Positions 1 through 9,815 of a DNA stretch of 64,000 nt are shown piece by piece. The translations under genes were made by a program, and so were the position numbers. Numbering within the stretch: position 1 is the first letter of the stretch; each line of letters opens with the position of its first letter. The notes under the pieces are model-generated. The model had not been told where the DNA came from. It was given only the letters and a program-made list of their open reading frames with translations, and made no database searches. This stretch comes from Kalmanozyma brasiliensis GHG001 (taxonomy: Eukaryota; Basidiomycota; Ustilaginomycetes; Ustilaginales). The stretch spans positions 558,001 to 622,000 of the forward strand of contig NW_015961959.1 in NCBI RefSeq assembly GCF_000497045.1, given 5' to 3'.

Positions 1-21
1 CACTTCGATCGCATCCCCAAC

Positions 22-1450
22 ATGAGTCGACGCAACCGCAAAGACGTCGATGACCTGCTCGCGGATCTGGACAATCTAGGCACCGAGCCGCCCGCCAAGC
101 CCGCGCGCAAATCTGCCGACAAACCTTCGCTCTCCTCCTCCACCTCGACCGACGGCCTCCGCAAAGGTCCCGATGACGCACAGAGTCTGCTCGACGACCT
201 CGACAGCCTAGTGCAAAGCCGAACGAGTGCGAGCAGTCGTGCTTCGTTGCGCAAGAAGAGTGGCACCAGTGGAGCAGCTACGCCTACCGCACCAGCACCG
301 GCGACGCCCAAGACCGAGATGGCGCCCACATCGCCCTCCCCCGCACCTGCGCCTGCGCCCACCGTCTTTGTCCCCGCAGACAAGAGTCCCGAGCCCACTT
401 TGTCCGCCTCGAGCAGTGGCGGCGGATGGGCAGGATGGGGCAGCTCGCTCTTCACCCAAGCCACAAAGCTAGCCGACCAAGCGCGACAGGAGTTCGAAAA
501 GCGTGCGCCAACCCAGGCCGAGCAGGCGCGCGAACTCGGCAGTCAGATCGGCAGCAAGGGATGGGACCTTGCGAAGAACGTACGTGGCTTTGTCGCGGAA
601 GCGAATCTGGAAAAGTGGAGCGAGGAGGTGACCAAGGTGGGCAAGCGTGGGTGGACGGACATCATCAACACGGTGGCACCGCCCATCAGCGCGCACGAGA
701 TCATCCAGGTCACGCTGAGTCACGACATGGTTGGTTATGATGGGATTTCGGATGTGACGTACCAGACGCTGGCCAAGGTTATGGAGCAGGTGGAGAGCGC
801 CGGGACGGGTCAGCAGTTGGTGGTCAACAAGGCGAGGACCGAGACGCCCGCTGCGATGCCAAAGGGTGGGGAGGGAGAGAGGGAGTTGAATGCCGTCGAG
901 GGTTTTGCGGCCGCGTTCAAGCTGGCTAGGGTCAATTTGGAGGAGTGCATCAAGCAGCATGAGGTGACTCCGCCGGTGAAGGAGACCAAGGAGAGCGCAG
1001 CGTTGCCCATCACGACGTGCCCGGTGTTCGTGCGGATCCAGGCGTGTTTGGCGGGCCTGCCGGGCGCAGACGATGCGGAGGGCGAGGACAAGGAAAAATC
1101 GCTGTTCTTCCTGGTGCTGCTGCGAGACCCGCAGCATGGGTTGAGCCACAAGACGGTCTCTCAGGCCGTGCCTACTTCGTGGTGTAAGTGCAGTGCCTCT
1201 CACAGTTCAGATGGAAAGGGCGTAACAGTTGCTGACTTCTGCTCTCCCTTTTTGTCTCTCTCACACAGTGGACGTCGCGTTCGAGGAGAACGAGTGGGTG
1301 GAAGAATCGCTCGTCGACGTGCTCTCGAACGCGCTCACGATCGTCGGGCAGGACTATGTTCAGGGTCGAATGTCAGGCCGCACAAAGTCGTCCAAGGAGG
1401 GTGTGGTGGATCTGGCGAACGAGGATAAGGCAGGAGAGACAACGTCGTAG
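22..1450 (+). CDS. Mtc1-like protein (maintenance of telomere capping 1 / DUF5427), two exons
   Basis: Two exons, 22..1183 and 1269..1450, are joined across an 85-nt intron with donor GTAAGT and acceptor CACAG, giving 447 residues. The split codon restores the frame into the conserved tail beginning LDVAFEENEW. The protein opens with the acidic motif DDLLADLDNL near residue 10, followed by a Ser/Ala/Pro-rich disordered stretch to about residue 130. A folded region from about residue 135 to the end includes GGWAGWGSSLF. This layout matches the fungal Mtc1 family, which is linked genetically to telomere capping and to Golgi/early-endosome traffic in yeast; its molecular activity is unknown. The ATG at 22 is close to the window edge and is accepted because MSRRNRKDVDDLL looks like a family N-terminus. 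The intron has no stop in the exon-1 frame, so retention would swap the last 60 residues for an 81-residue basic tail (468 residues in all). The 3' end converges on the next gene. Confidence 0.75.
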
Positions 1451-1665
1451 TACCGTTCGCCTTCGCTCGACAGCCGTCCCTCTGATGTGCTGACTTTCAT
1501 GGGGTCTTAATGTCGGAAAAGATCCAAGTCCTTTCCACTCTGACCATGACCAGTCGCGAGAGAGAGGCCAAGACACAGTTCCGCACGATGTCTGCTGAGA
1601 AGTTTGCTGAAGAAAGCAGGTGACATTCGATTGCTACAGGTGGCACGAGTCGGTTGAACGGCAAA

Positions 1666-2007
1666 CTACTGCTTCTTGCCGATGATCTGGGTCGAGATGA
1701 TCTCCTCGCCGTTGACGTGGTACTTGATGTCAACCTGATATCGTCGAGATGAGCAAGATGTGCGGCTGTTAGTTAATCGTTTCTCATCCCAGCGATGTGC
1801 CAAGTGGAATACTTACGTGACCGCCAGTCTTGACGTCGATCTTCTCGATCTTGCCCGACTTGACGTCGCCGCCGAAAGGTCGGTCTGTACCGTCAGCATC
1901 GATTCCGAAAGCAACCAGATTCGTGTCAGCGCAGCTTCCAGCAACACAGCTGCCGTCTCGCTATGCCACTTACATTCAATAACGTCACCAACGAAGTACT
2001 GAGCCAT
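1666..2007 (-). CDS. Small 56-residue SH3/Tudor-barrel-like protein (Hva1-type), three exons
   Basis: The minus-strand exons are 2007..1974, 1884..1817 and 1734..1666. Both introns have GTAAGT donors (minus-strand 1973..1885 and 1816..1735) and CAG acceptors. The joined frame is 57 codons including TAG. It reads MAQYFVGDVIEYRPFGGDV, then a charged KSGKIEKIDVK strand, HVDIKYHVNGEE, and ends IIGKKQ. The VGD-x-(I/V)-EYRP-x-GG opening and alternating beta pattern resemble small fungal proteins with a Tudor/SH3-like barrel (the Hva1_TUDOR or DUF2945 group). That family link is from memory of the motif, not a search. The exact phase match at both junctions (34, 68 and 69 nt) strongly supports the gene model. 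No targeting signal is visible. Its function is unknown. It lies tail to tail with the Mtc1-like gene and is divergent from the lipase. Confidence 0.72.
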
Positions 2008-3069
2008 TTTGCTGATAGAAAGTGTGGTTGAAAGAGGGATGGTGTTGTGGATGGAAGAAGAACGTTGCGAAGCGAATCAAGGGTTCTGTTGATGCTGAAA
2101 GATCGACTCGATCGATAAAATAAATTCTGCCATGGCAGGGCAGCGTCACAGCACAGTGGGTGCATGGGCCATATCGTCACTTTGCAGGGCCGCGAAGCGG
2201 TCCGGTCTTTCCACCCTTATCGAGGGGTTTCTGTCGTGCGGCTTGCGAAAATCGTGTCTGCAGTCTAACAAAGCCTGAAAATCAAGCCTTCCTGATGGGG
2301 TCAACCCTTGGTTTGGCGACAAAGACAGCGTCTGCGCTACCCAGACCGATTAGCTCGACTCTGCCAGGATCGAGCTGAGGGGTTCGAAGGGAAAGCTTGT
2401 AGCCTGCCTCCCCGCAATCTACGGATGGACCTCCTGAGTAGGTGGTCCGTAGTTGACTAAAGCGTGGGATCACCCACACCAAAATCGTAGCACCCAGCTC
2501 AACCTTGCGAATGGCCCTTTCCCAAGCTAGCTCTGTGCCTCAGTTTGGAGCGTGTAGTAAGGTATGAAGCGCTTATACGACGCAATGGACCCGATTTCAC
2601 GCTGCCAGCATGCGCTTGAGGACCGTGCTTATTGTCTTGAGCCCGCTTTCCCGACCGCCAAAGGCGGCTGGCGGCCCGCATGCAGTCCTGGACGCGTGCG
2701 TGCTTTGCAATCTGCATGAGACTAGCAAGGGTAGTCTTCAGGAGAAAGGGATCGTGCCCCTGATCCACTTTAGCTTCCCCACTGCAGAGATCATATGCGT
2801 ATGAGGTCGTCGCACGGCGGAACCCCTCTAGTGTCCCACTGTGCGGGCCGCTGCAGCCGCTGCCGTCATGAAGGATGTGAAAGCTTGGACGACAGAGGAG
2901 AAGCGAGGTGGGCATGTTCGGGACCTGCACGCTGTACTGTCGTTGCTGCCATCGGTCCTTCTTGGCATATATATCACCTTTTTAGGAGACGGCACTTACG
3001 TCTGTACAACCCCACGATCCCGTCATCCCGTCGAACAAACAAGAAGCCAAGATCTGGCGTTCAGCGACC
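2008..3069. other. Divergent intergenic region, small Tudor-like gene / lipase
   Basis: This stretch separates the start codons of the minus-strand small gene and the plus-strand lipase. Open frames here are short, overlap on both strands and lack conserved motifs, so I call no gene. The only regulatory element I can support is a TATA-like run near 2968. Confidence 0.6.
2968..2974 (+). promoter_or_regulatory. TATA-like element of the lipase gene
   Basis: The sequence TATATAT lies within GGCATATATATCACC, about 100 nt before the proposed lipase ATG at 3070. The following leader contains no other ATG and the start context is GCGACCATGC, an acceptable Kozak-type context. The position suits a short leader. 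Confidence 0.5.
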
Positions 3070-4520
3070 ATGCATCTGACCGACGACGCCCAGAGCTGCT
3101 TTGCAGCCGTCAAAAGGTAAGCTCTTGGCCCTCCTGACCGTTTTCAGCTCTCGCGCTGATCGCTGACACCGCTTCAAAGCCGCACAGCTTCTTCTCCAAG
3201 AAGACCACCATTCCACACCCACAGGACGACCCGTTCTACTTCACCTGCTCCCCTGAATTTGCCACCCTCTCCGCCGGCACCATCCTGCGCTCGCGCGAGG
3301 TGGAAATCATCTACTTCCCTGGCTTTGACCATCTCTCCGCCTGGCAAGTTGCCTACAAGACAACTGCCCAGGATGGCACCGCCCCGCTCGTTTCCGTCGC
3401 TACGATCCTGCGACCGTCCAACGCGGCCCCGGATGCCGATGGTCGCTATCGCATCGTCGCCTATGGCGCCAAGTGCGATTCGGCGGGTCAAAACTTCCGT
3501 ACGAGCTACGCGCTTCGTGCGGGCAACGACGACACCCTGGGTGCGGCGAGCGAGCAAATCTTCCTCGGCCCACTGCTGGATCGTGGCTGGATCGTCATCG
3601 TTCCGGATTACGAGAGCGAGACGTGCGCCTTCGGCGCCGGAAACCAGTCCGGATACGCGTTTCTGGACGCCATCAGGGCAGGATTGAGCTTTGCACCCAT
3701 GGGAGTGCCCAAGGACGACACGGGGGTGTTCAGGGCGAAAGTCAACATGTGGGGGTACTCCGGTGGTGCTCTGGCGGTTGGCTGGGCTGCACAGCTGCAG
3801 AGTGAATACGCGCCTGATCTGACGAGGTATGTGGTAGGCGCGAGCATGGGCGGTCTACCCAGCAACCTCGGGGCGATCGCCAAGTGGACCAATAAGGGCG
3901 TTGCTGCAGGCCTCATCGTGGGCGTCATGCAGGGTCTCGCGAATGCCTACCCAACACTTCAGGCGTGGCTCAACGAGCATGCTAATGCGACAGGTAAAGC
4001 CGCCCTCGCCATGGCCTCAGTCAAAAGCTTTGGAGTGATCATGCAGAGCAACTTCGAAAAGGATGTGCTCGGCACGTACTTCGACACTACCGACCTCCTA
4101 GCTGAATCGCTACCCGCCGACATTGTCGCGCAGAACACATTGGCAGCGGGCGAACAGTGGCCGAGGACGCCATGCCAGATCTACCAGTCGCTGCACGACG
4201 AGGTGGTGCCACACGAGACCACCGACACGCTCGTCGCCGCGTGGAGCAAGCACGGCGCCTGCATCGATTATACCAAGGACGAGCTGTCGGCTCATGTCGT
4301 GCTGTGCTTTACCGGCTGCGCAATGGCGGTGAGGTGGATGCAGGATCGGTTCGATGGGAAGAAGACGGTTGCTGAACCGGGAAAGCCGAACGAAGAGACG
4401 GTGCTGACGAGTCTGGACACGAGCGATGCGACGGAGACGCTCGGCAAGGAGCGGCAGGCCGAGATGCAGGATGTCCTCCAGAAGCAGTATGTCGAGCCAG
4501 GTCGGATCTGGTGGACGTGA
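3070..4520 (+). CDS. CalA-type secretory-lipase-family lipase (PF03583), two exons, no obvious signal peptide
   Basis: The exons are 3070..3116 and 3188..4520, joined over a 71-nt intron (GTAAGC donor, CACAG acceptor), giving 459 residues. The body resembles lipase A of Moesziomyces antarcticus: a DDPFY motif near residue 28, the nucleophile elbow GYSGGA, an Asp in SLHDEVVP and a His in SAHVVL as the candidate catalytic triad. Family members hydrolyse triacylglycerols or other esters and are normally secreted. Here the N-terminus MHLTDDAQSCFAAVKSFF is short and not hydrophobic, so classical secretion is not predicted. The more obvious acceptor at 3178-3179 would shift the frame; the one chosen keeps it. 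An intracellular esterase, an undetected upstream exon or a wrong junction are all possible. Family assignment is firm; start and location are not. Confidence 0.8.
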
Positions 4521-7500
4521 ACGAAGGTCTTGTTGTCGTTGGTATTCCCATGTTGCCGAAGACGTCGCTGGGCCGAGGTGTCCAACAGCGCCTCTGCGAA
4601 GGGCTCTCGCCGTCGGCTTTGCTTTGTTTGTTACGATCCATGCCTTGATATGCCTCTGGTATGCCAACCGTCAATCTCAGCTTCCCACACACAACCGCAT
4701 CGACCGAGGGAGTGAGCTTTGACCTTGCCGACTTCAACCCGGCAAGTGCCAGAGCTTTGCGTTGCAGGCCCGGAACGCACCTGCCCAGATGCCGGTCCTC
4801 TCTGCTCGTCGAGATCACCATGCATCGCATGCTAAAGCAGCTTGGCAGCGGTTTTTCTCATGCCGACTTTGCCGGCTCGACCGGTGAGGCTGAGCCGTGC
4901 TGATCAGAGTCAGATCGAAGAGGCTGCGGCTGAGCTGTCTGCAAACGGCGCACTGTTCGACGCTTGCAGCAGGCGAGGACTTGGCAGAGACGCCCAGTGA
5001 CGTCATCGAAAAGGCCTCTTCCGTCAAATCACAGAAATATCGGGCGGCCCGATGCCACTGTCCGAAACGCTTTTTCGGTCAGCACCGACGACGTCTGTGA
5101 TGCTGAGACGAGCTTCCGTCGGAGGATTGCAAAGGCAGAAGATTCCCGACGCCGTTCCCGAAGGTTCTCACGCTAGCGGCTGTGCCGCATTGTTCCTGTA
5201 TGGGCGGCGCGAGCGAGCCGCCAGACGATGTTCGATTCTAGTCGCCGAGGAGGTCGAGCATCGTAAGCGTCGGCGTCTGAGCCGTCTTCTACGAGGATGC
5301 ATGCAGGCCGGCCTCGGCAGAATAAACCCTTTTTGTTCCTCCGCACAGCTTCAGTGGGGTCGACTTTCGTGGCGCGAAGCTTGGAATTTGAGGGTGCTGC
5401 AGAGTGAGGCTCGGCAATGGCGCCGCGGGAAGGTTCGCGAGCCGCAGTCGTGGCATTGGCTGGTTGGAGCAGAAGCTCGCCTGCTGAAGCGTCAGGAACT
5501 TCGGTTCTTGCCGTGCTGCTAGCTAGCCTCGTAGGGTCAGGGCGCAGGTCTTGACTCGTCGCCTTGCCGCAGTCAGTATGATAATAACATGAAGACAGGA
5601 TCTCTGGGGGCTTCGCATTCTGGCCGCTGTAATTACGCCGAAATCGTCCGCGATTTCTCGGGATGAAAGCGTGGCTTGAAGGGCTCAATCCTCGAGTCCA
5701 CAGAGGGATGCTCGTGCGACCCAGAGAGCGGTACTTGGCAAGGGTCGACAACCCTATGGTTCCCCCGCTTCCCCGCAATGACAAGCTCAGGCGAAGATCG
5801 AAGCTTGTTTTGAGCTCGAGAGAGATGACAAGCTTTTGCTCATGTCATACGCCCTTGGAAGGCAATCCCGAAGCACCTAGCGTGCAAAAGCGAGTGGATA
5901 AGCGAGCTGCTCCGTAGCAACCACGATGCTGGCGAAGCGTTCCTAGCTGGCCAGGGTGCAAGACCCGCTAAAAGGCGTGGCGAGCCTAAGCTTTTGCGGG
6001 GAGAATTGAGCTCGTTTCCGATGGCCATCTCTGAGTCTGATTGTTCTCCCGTCGCTTCCATCTACGCTCCGCAACGCCCTTCTCCTTGAGCTTTTGTTCG
6101 ATCGATCGACTCGAACGACCCGTCAAGGCGTTGAACCCTGGTACCACTGTATACTGGGAGCGCCAAGACTGAGTGATGTCGGTGTGCGTGGGGGGCCGAT
6201 TGTGGAACATTTCGACAGTGTCGCCCGCCTGCCCATGGCGGAGCAGCGGGCGGGCTTTGCAACGATCGGACGAAGCGGCCATCGTAACCACGGCGAGGCG
6301 AGGCGGAGTGGGAAACGAGCGAGCCAAAGTCAAGCATCAACGATGTCATTTCGCCTCTCAAAACTCTCCGTTTTTCCAAGTCCGCTTGACGGAAAGATTA
6401 TTGAATTGGCGGAAAAAGCGGCGAATTTTGACTGGCCTCGTGCCTGTTCGATTTCTCGGATTCGCCGATTTCAAATACGACTTAAGTTAGCTCGACCTCG
6501 TTGATCCTCGATCCAGGGTTCGGCTGAGACCGATCGAAGCTCAAGCATGTGAGGCGCCAGGAACTGAGCTAACTTAGTTGCGTCGATTTGGCCCACCATG
6601 AGGCTGACCAGAGAAGACACGCCAGCGAATGAAGGAGGACGACGACTCTTCGGCATGTGGCGTAGAAGCAACGCAAGGAGAATTTGTGCAAACGTCGCGC
6701 GCGCCGGGCGCTCGCTGTCTTTGATCGCCGGCATGAGGGTTAGGCAGGACAATGCAGCGGCAGGTGAAGGAGCATCAGCAGGCATAGGCGCGCGTCGAAG
6801 CCAGGTTTAACCCCGCTTTGTGGGTCAGCTGGGCACATGTCTCCCATCCTACAGCGGCACAAAGTCGGTCAAAACGAAGAACCCTCCTGGTGTCTCAAAA
6901 CAAAGAGGGAAATAGGTGGGCTCGACAGCCGTCATAGATCGACATGGGTTGATTCTCCGCACTTTGCCTGCCTGCCCGCCTGCCCATTACGGCGTCGTCC
7001 GTCGGCTTTGTCCCTCTGAGTCTTGGCCGTGCTTTGCCCTTGTTGGATCTTGAGCGAATGCAGCTGTTGGTGACCCTTAGAGATCAACTCGGGTTGGCCG
7101 ACGACCCTCTTGGCGAATCACAATGGGCGTCTGTGATGCGGATAGGGAAAACGACCGACTCTGAGCTGTCACGCTGCGGGAAGGTGATAGGCGCGCACTT
7201 TGTCCAAGAACGGCGAGTTGGGCGGGCGGCAATGTTGATGCCCCGCTCTGCTCTTGCCCCCTCACTCGTACCCTTTTGCGCTGAAGTGGGTTCGGCTAAA
7301 TGAAGCTTTGCAGGGGGAGGTGCAGCATCGTTTGACACTGTCCCACGGATCGTGCATCGTCACCGCCCTTCTGGCTTGTTGACCGTCCAGCCGCCGCGAG
7401 CCGTTTCATCTTTTGCAAGCACCCCTCTTGGCACACACCCCTTGTGATCCCCTCGAGCCCTTTCCGGCTTCGGCTGCAGAACACGACGGCCGTCCCCACC

Positions 7501-7578
7501 CTCTGCCTCCCTTTGCGTCTGCGTCTAGCGCCCCTTTCATTCAGAAGGGGCGCAACAGCTGCACACTCGCTCATCCTC
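4521..7578. other. Gene-poor 3 kb region upstream of the sugar transporter
   Basis: No reading frame here has convincing coding character. Those over 100 codons either start at non-ATG codons, overlap each other on opposite strands, or have composition unlike the neighbouring genes. An 11-bp inverted repeat lies at 6483-6493 and 6566-6576 (arm TAAGTTAGCTC). I see no tRNA and no transposon ends. Part of this stretch is presumably 3' untranslated sequence of the lipase and upstream control sequence of the transporter. Confidence 0.55.
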
Positions 7579-7586
7579 TATATAAA
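7579..7586 (+). promoter_or_regulatory. TATA box of the sugar transporter gene
   Basis: A canonical TATATAAA lies 186 nt upstream of the ATG at 7772. The following leader is C/T-rich (CCACCTTCACCATCCC and similar) and free of ATG, which is typical of strongly expressed fungal genes. Confidence 0.75.
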
Positions 7587-7771
7587 CACCGTCGCCTCGT
7601 GACAAACACACCTTCTGCACCCACCTTCACCATCCCGCGACGCTCCAGCAAGCAACAAGAAGACGCTTTCCCGCCCCGTTCTTCGAGTCTCTCCGCACAC
7701 TCTTCGGATCTCTCCTCCGTCCCCGCTACCATCCGCACATTCACTCCTCTAACCCCTTTCTAGCCGCAACC

Positions 7772-9490
7772 ATGGGTATGGCTGGTATGAAGGAGGGACG
7801 CCCCGAAACCGATGGCGTCCCCACCTTCCTCGGCATGCGAGGAATCAGGCTCAACTGGGCCATTGGTTTCGCCGCCTCCGCCGGTTTCTTGCTCTTCGGT
7901 TACGACCAGGGTGTGCTCGGCTCGCTCTACACGCTTCCCTCTTGGGTCGCTCAGTTCCCCGAGATCAACACCAACCCCGGTTCCGGTAACGGCGAGACTT
8001 CCACCGCTGCCGTCCTCCAAGGTCTCGTCACTGGTGTCTACGAGCTCGGCTGCTTTGCCGGTGCCATCTCGATGCTCTATTTTGGTAACTTGCTCGGTCG
8101 TAGGGCCAACATTTGGATCGGTTCCATCATCATGGCTGTCGGTGCCATTGGATGCACCGCTTCCTACAGCTTGGCACAGCTCTTCGTCTTCCGCGTCATC
8201 CTCGGAATCGGCAACGGAATGCACACGGCGACCATTCCGGTTTGGCAATCGGAGTGCTCGCCTCCTCACAAGCGAGGTATGCTCATCATGGTCGAGGGTG
8301 CCATGATCACCGGTGGTATCGCCATGGCCTACTGGATCGACTTTGGCTGTTTCTTCTTGGAGCCCAGCTCGGCCTCGTGGCGACTGCCCTTGGCCCTCCA
8401 GCTGGTTCTCATCTTCCCTACTTTCGTCACTGCTTTCCTTCCCGAGTCGCCTCGTTGGCTCATGCTCAAGGGTCGCGAGGAGGACGCTCGAATTGTGGTT
8501 GCGGCCCTTGATAACGTCCCTGTCGATGACCCCATGGTCGGCAAGAAGCTCAAGGAAATCGCAAAGTCGCTCGAGGCCGCCAAGACGACCCGTATCTCGG
8601 ACCTCTTCACCAACGGTCCTGAGCGCAACTTCCACCGAACCGTGCTTGGCTTCATGTCGCAAATGTTCCAGCAGATCTCGGGTATCAACCTCATCACCTA
8701 CTACATTGGCAAGACGCTCCAGGAGAACCTCGGCTTCTCGGACATCAACTCGCGTATCCTCGCTGCTGCCAACGGAACCGAGTACTTCATCGCTTCGTGG
8801 CTCGCCGTCTTCTTCATCGAGAAGATGGGTCGTCGTCCGCTCATGCTGGGCGGTGCCGCCGGTCAGACCATCTGCATGATCATCCTTGCCGTCATGGCCA
8901 TCGAGTCGATCCAGAACTCGGGTCCGGCTCCCAACGTTGTCTCGGTCGTCTTCTACTTCCTCTTCAACACCTCGTTCGCCTGGGGTTGGCTCGGAATGAC
9001 CTGGCTGTACCCTGCCGAGATCACGCCCCTTGCCATCCGTGCGCAGGCGAACGGTATCTCGACCAGTGCCAACTGGATCTTCAATTTCCTCGTCGTCATG
9101 GTCACCCCCGTCATGTTTGTCAACATCGGAGGTCAGGGCACCTACGGCGTCTTTGCCGGCCTCAACTTTGTCATTCTCGTCGTGACTTTCTTCATCTTCC
9201 CCGAGACGGCCGGTCGCTCGCTCGAGGAGATGTCGGCCATCTTTGCCCACTCGAGCAAGGTCAACCCGTACGACGTGGTTCGCAAGGAGAAGGTCACCCC
9301 TCGTCGCTACGACAAGCACGGCAACCTCATCAGCGACGACGTCGACATTGTCGAGGACCTCAACGGCGGCAACGATCTCGAGAAGAACAACAGCGGTGCG
9401 CACAAGGACCACACCAATGTGGCCACCGAGGACGCCACCGCTACGCCCACCAGCGAGGGCAGCTCGGGCGAGCACTCGCCTCGTTCGTGA
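7772..9490 (+). CDS. MFS sugar (hexose-type) transporter
   Basis: A single exon of 572 residues with about 12 hydrophobic segments. Sugar-porter family marks are present in order: GYDQGVLGSL in the first membrane segment, GRRANIW near residue 110, PESPRWLM near 225, QQISGINLITYY near 305, the second GRR box near 355, PAEITPLAIRAQ near 415 and PETAGRSLEEM near 477. The family moves monosaccharides (or related polyols) by facilitated diffusion or proton symport across the plasma membrane. The substrate cannot be read from the sequence. The roughly 80-residue hydrophilic C-tail is rich in Asp, Glu, Thr and Ser and probably faces the cytosol. Codon use is strongly biased to C-ending codons, consistent with high expression, and there is a good TATA box. 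The same bias opens a long meaningless frame on the opposite strand. Confidence 0.93.
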   Translation: MGMAGMKEGRPETDGVPTFLGMRGIRLNWAIGFAASAGFLLFGYDQGVLGSLYTLPSWVAQFPEINTNPGSGNGETSTAAVLQGLVTGVYELGCFAGAISMLYFGNLLGRRANIWIGSIIMAVGAIGCTASYSLAQLFVFRVILGIGNGMHTATIPVWQSECSPPHKRGMLIMVEGAMITGGIAMAYWIDFGCFFLEPSSASWRLPLALQLVLIFPTFVTAFLPESPRWLMLKGREEDARIVVAALDNVPVDDPMVGKKLKEIAKSLEAAKTTRISDLFTNGPERNFHRTVLGFMSQMFQQISGINLITYYIGKTLQENLGFSDINSRILAAANGTEYFIASWLAVFFIEKMGRRPLMLGGAAGQTICMIILAVMAIESIQNSGPAPNVVSVVFYFLFNTSFAWGWLGMTWLYPAEITPLAIRAQANGISTSANWIFNFLVVMVTPVMFVNIGGQGTYGVFAGLNFVILVVTFFIFPETAGRSLEEMSAIFAHSSKVNPYDVVRKEKVTPRRYDKHGNLISDDVDIVEDLNGGNDLEKNNSGAHKDHTNVATEDATATPTSEGSSGEHSPRS

Positions 9491-9815
9491 AAGCACCGCT
9501 ACGTTTGATGTAGATATGTACTTTTCTGTTCCTCTTCTCACGACGCGGCAATGACGTCCTATACCACCGCCCCGATGCGTGTATGCCTTTCCGAATTCGA
9601 ATGCTTTCGAACCCTTGTCTCATTCCAGTATGCGATTGTGCGAAGTGAGCTTGAGAAGCTGCTGTGGAAGAAAGGTCCATGTGAGGTGGTTGAGACGCCG
9701 TGGAGAACAGTGACATGCTACACGCTTGGCGAATAACACACGAACGCACAAACTCAAACCACACGGAAAGCGATGCGGATCATCCATTTGTATTCACCAC
9801 GACCCATCCGTCAGA
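9491..9815. terminator. Convergent 3' region between transporter and giant disordered protein
   Basis: 325 bp between two converging stop codons. It should hold both polyadenylation regions. No gene is seen. Confidence 0.5.

Noticed and set aside
5173..5784. 203-codon minus-strand frame in the gene-poor region
   Set aside because: Begins at TTG, has no homology I recognise and overlaps plus-strand frames of equal length.
7760..9541. 593-codon frame antisense to the sugar transporter, rich in Asp, Glu, Gly and Val
   Set aside because: It is a mirror of the transporter's C-ending codon bias, lacks domains, and the sense strand encodes a complete conserved protein.
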